A DNA stretch of 64,000 bases from Stenotrophomonas sp. 610A2 (GTDB taxonomy: Bacteria; Pseudomonadota; Gammaproteobacteria; Xanthomonadales; Xanthomonadaceae). Each line of letters opens with the position of its first letter. Positions within the stretch are counted from its first letter, which is position 1. The stretch is from positions 4,548,501-4,612,500 of the forward strand of contig NZ_CP130832.1 in NCBI RefSeq assembly GCF_030549615.1. The letters are read 5' to 3'. A program made the translations under genes and the position numbers. Below the pieces are notes generated by a model. That model worked only from the letters and a program-made list of their open reading frames with translations, ran no database searches and was not told the origin of the DNA. Below, in pieces: positions 61,821 to 64,000 of the stretch.

Positions 61821-61886
61821 GCTTTGGCTTTGGCTTTGGCTTTGGCTTTGGCTTTGGCTTCGGCTTCGGCTTCGGCTTCGGCTTTG
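61821..61886 (+). repeat. Hexamer tandem array, 11 copies
   Basis: Six GCTTTG units are followed by four GCTTCG units and one more GCTTTG. The block structure (6+4+1) suggests growth by slippage from variant units. It lies between a SMAG unit and a composite structured repeat. Confidence 0.92.
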
Positions 61887-61910
61887 GCCCTTGCTCCAGC
61901 TGTTGCTTAA

Positions 61911-62028
61911 GCCCTTCTCCCGCCTGCGGGGTGAGAGGGGCAGCTTGCGAACCACTGGTTCGCTGCCCATCGAACGCCCTTGCGCCAGCGCAAGGGCCGG
62001 GGCGCGGAGCGAGGGTTGGGATGAGGGG
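61911..62028 (+). repeat. Composite structured repeat, copy 3
   Basis: The order is as in the copy at 33367: a head stem, hairpin GCGAACC/GGTTCGC with loop ACT instead of ATC, hairpin GCCCTTGCGC/GCGCAAGGGC, the block GGGGCGCGGAGCGAGGG and the tail TTGGGATGAGGGG. Confidence 0.75.
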
Positions 62029-62094
62029 AGCTCTTGGCTCTTGGCTTTTGGTTATTGGCTTCGCTCAAGCCTTTCCGCGCCGTTGTTGCTACGA

Positions 62095-62119
62095 GCTTCG
62101 CGGCTTACGCCGCTCCTAC
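62095..62119 (-). repeat. REP unit (GTAGGAGCGGCG type)
   Basis: A single canonical REP unit on the minus strand, lying downstream of the rRNA operon terminator. Confidence 0.8.
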
Positions 62120-62146
62120 AAGTGCGCGTGCGCCTTTGTTTCGCAC

Positions 62147-62182
62147 AAAGAAAAACCCCGCTGCTTCTGGCAGCGGGGTTTT
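62147..62182 (-). terminator. rRNA operon terminator (distal)
   Basis: On the minus strand, AAAACCCCGCTGC and GCAGCGGGGTTTT form a 13-pair stem followed by a T-rich run (complement of 62147-62155). It ends the operon just after the second 5S gene. Confidence 0.9.
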
Positions 62183-62192
62183 GGGTTTAAAT

Positions 62193-62306
62193 CCTGACGA
62201 TGACCTACTCTCGCACAGCTTAGGCTGCACTACCATCGGCGCGGCTACGTTTCACTTCCGAGTTCGGGATGGGATCGGGTGGTTCCATAGCGCTAATTTC
62301 ATCAGG
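62193..62306 (-). rRNA. rrf: 5S ribosomal RNA, distal copy
   Basis: A 114-base 5S gene on the minus strand. The closing stem CCTGATGA/TCATCGTCAGG and the conserved internal stretch CCCGATCCCATCCCGAACTC are present, as is GCCGATGGTAGT in the β/γ arm. The sequence is identical to the copy at 62439. It is transcribed downstream of the first 5S gene and its terminator, so it may depend on read-through. Confidence 0.93.
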
Positions 62307-62391
62307 AAGACGGTTTGAGCAGCGCGTTGCGCCGGCTCCAATGCGTTTCCTTGCGGAACTAAAGCCAGGCTGTAAAACACCTGGCTTACAT

Positions 62392-62427
62392 AAAAAGACG
62401 AACCCCGCTGCGTGAGCAGCGGGGTTC
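62392..62427 (-). terminator. Terminator between the two 5S genes
   Basis: GAACCCCGCTGC and GCAGCGGGGTTC form a 12-pair stem with loop TCAC on the minus strand, followed by TTTTT (complement of 62392-62396). The stem sequence is nearly the same as that of the distal terminator, so gene and terminator seem to have been duplicated together. Confidence 0.88.
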
Positions 62428-62438
62428 TTAGATAAAAC

Positions 62439-62552
62439 CCTGACGATGACCTACTCTCGCACAGCTTAGGCTGCACTACCATCGGCGCGGCTACGTTTCA
62501 CTTCCGAGTTCGGGATGGGATCGGGTGGTTCCATAGCGCTAATTTCATCAGG
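62439..62552 (-). rRNA. rrf: 5S ribosomal RNA, proximal copy
   Basis: A 114-base 5S gene following the 23S gene in the usual 23S-5S order on the minus strand. It is identical to the distal copy, 246 bases away, while the flanks differ at a few positions. About 120 bases of spacer lie between it and the 23S 3' end. Confidence 0.95.
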
Positions 62553-62675
62553 GAGACGGTTGGAGCGTCGCCATCCAAACAACGGATTTAGGCGCCTGCC
62601 TCTCATGGATCTTGTGACGTAGCGTGCACTTGGTATCTATCGACATGTCATGTCGGCCAAGGCAACTTGAGGTTA

Positions 62676-64000
<1,325 letters not shown>

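Noticed and set aside
61695..62197. Open frames over the hexamer array, rich in GF or LA pairs
   Set aside because: Any frame of a GCTTTG repeat is open; there is no start signal or homology.

Overview
The window is GC-rich chromosomal DNA from a gammaproteobacterium of the Xanthomonadaceae, most likely Stenotrophomonas or a close relative. The evidence is the gene repertoire (IutA-type TonB receptor, M61-PDZ peptidases, I78 inhibitors, DUF4159/MoxR/DUF58 cluster, IgaA-like protein, gltBD), very GC-rich third codon positions, and dense intergenic palindromes. Many of these palindromes carry the GTAG head of the REP/SMAG repeats known from Stenotrophomonas and Xanthomonas. The first ~480 bases are more AT-rich and hold the start of a 5'-nucleotidase gene that runs off the left edge. 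The right edge lies inside a 23S rRNA gene on the minus strand, with two identical 5S genes downstream of it.

Layout: 1-7.7 kb holds the 5'-nucleotidase fragment, an epimerase, and a siderophore-uptake locus (AraC/PchR-like regulator, then divergently a small protein, an FptX/RhtX-like permease and an IutA-like receptor). An intact IS30-family element has landed in the shared promoter region, next to a candidate regulator site and a candidate Fur box. 8-10.5 kb holds an M61-PDZ peptidase and a DUF938 methyltransferase. 10.7-25.5 kb holds two TldD paralogues with twin-arginine signals, an SDR/LysR pair, TldE, and a compact six-gene block: DUF4159, MoxR ATPase, DUF58, BatA-like, DUF4175 and a membrane-anchored protein. 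25.8-31.4 kb holds a multidomain cell-wall hydrolase, a second M61-PDZ peptidase and a repeat-rich OmpA lipoprotein. 31.4-36.7 kb holds LysR/pirin, two cysteine hydrolases (one is YcaC) and an AtoE-type transporter. 36.8-44.6 kb holds a PIN/NYN-like protein, an NTF2-like protein, a DUF3667 protein, RlmF, thymidylate kinase, and an IgaA-family membrane protein preceded by a possible coupled leader ORF. 44.7-48.3 kb holds MrfA/MrfB-type DNA-repair genes, with a REP pair embedded in the mrfB reading frame. 48.4-54.2 kb holds a BlaI/M56 pair with operator-like palindromes, a saccharopine-dehydrogenase-like protein, and a type IB topoisomerase between two I78 inhibitors. 54.5-61.8 kb holds gltB, gltD and a protein with two methylglyoxal-synthase-like domains. 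62.2-64 kb holds the rRNA genes.

The main functional groups are iron uptake, a putatively exported TldD/E peptidase next to a MoxR-type envelope system, envelope hydrolases and sensors, mitomycin-type DNA repair, and ammonium assimilation. The least expected signals are three ~120-base structured elements whose hairpins covary between copies, the translated REP pair in mrfB, the Tat-signal TldDs with a signal-less TldE, and several hexamer or 13-mer tandem arrays beside the palindromes. No CRISPR array, tRNA gene or prophage was seen.
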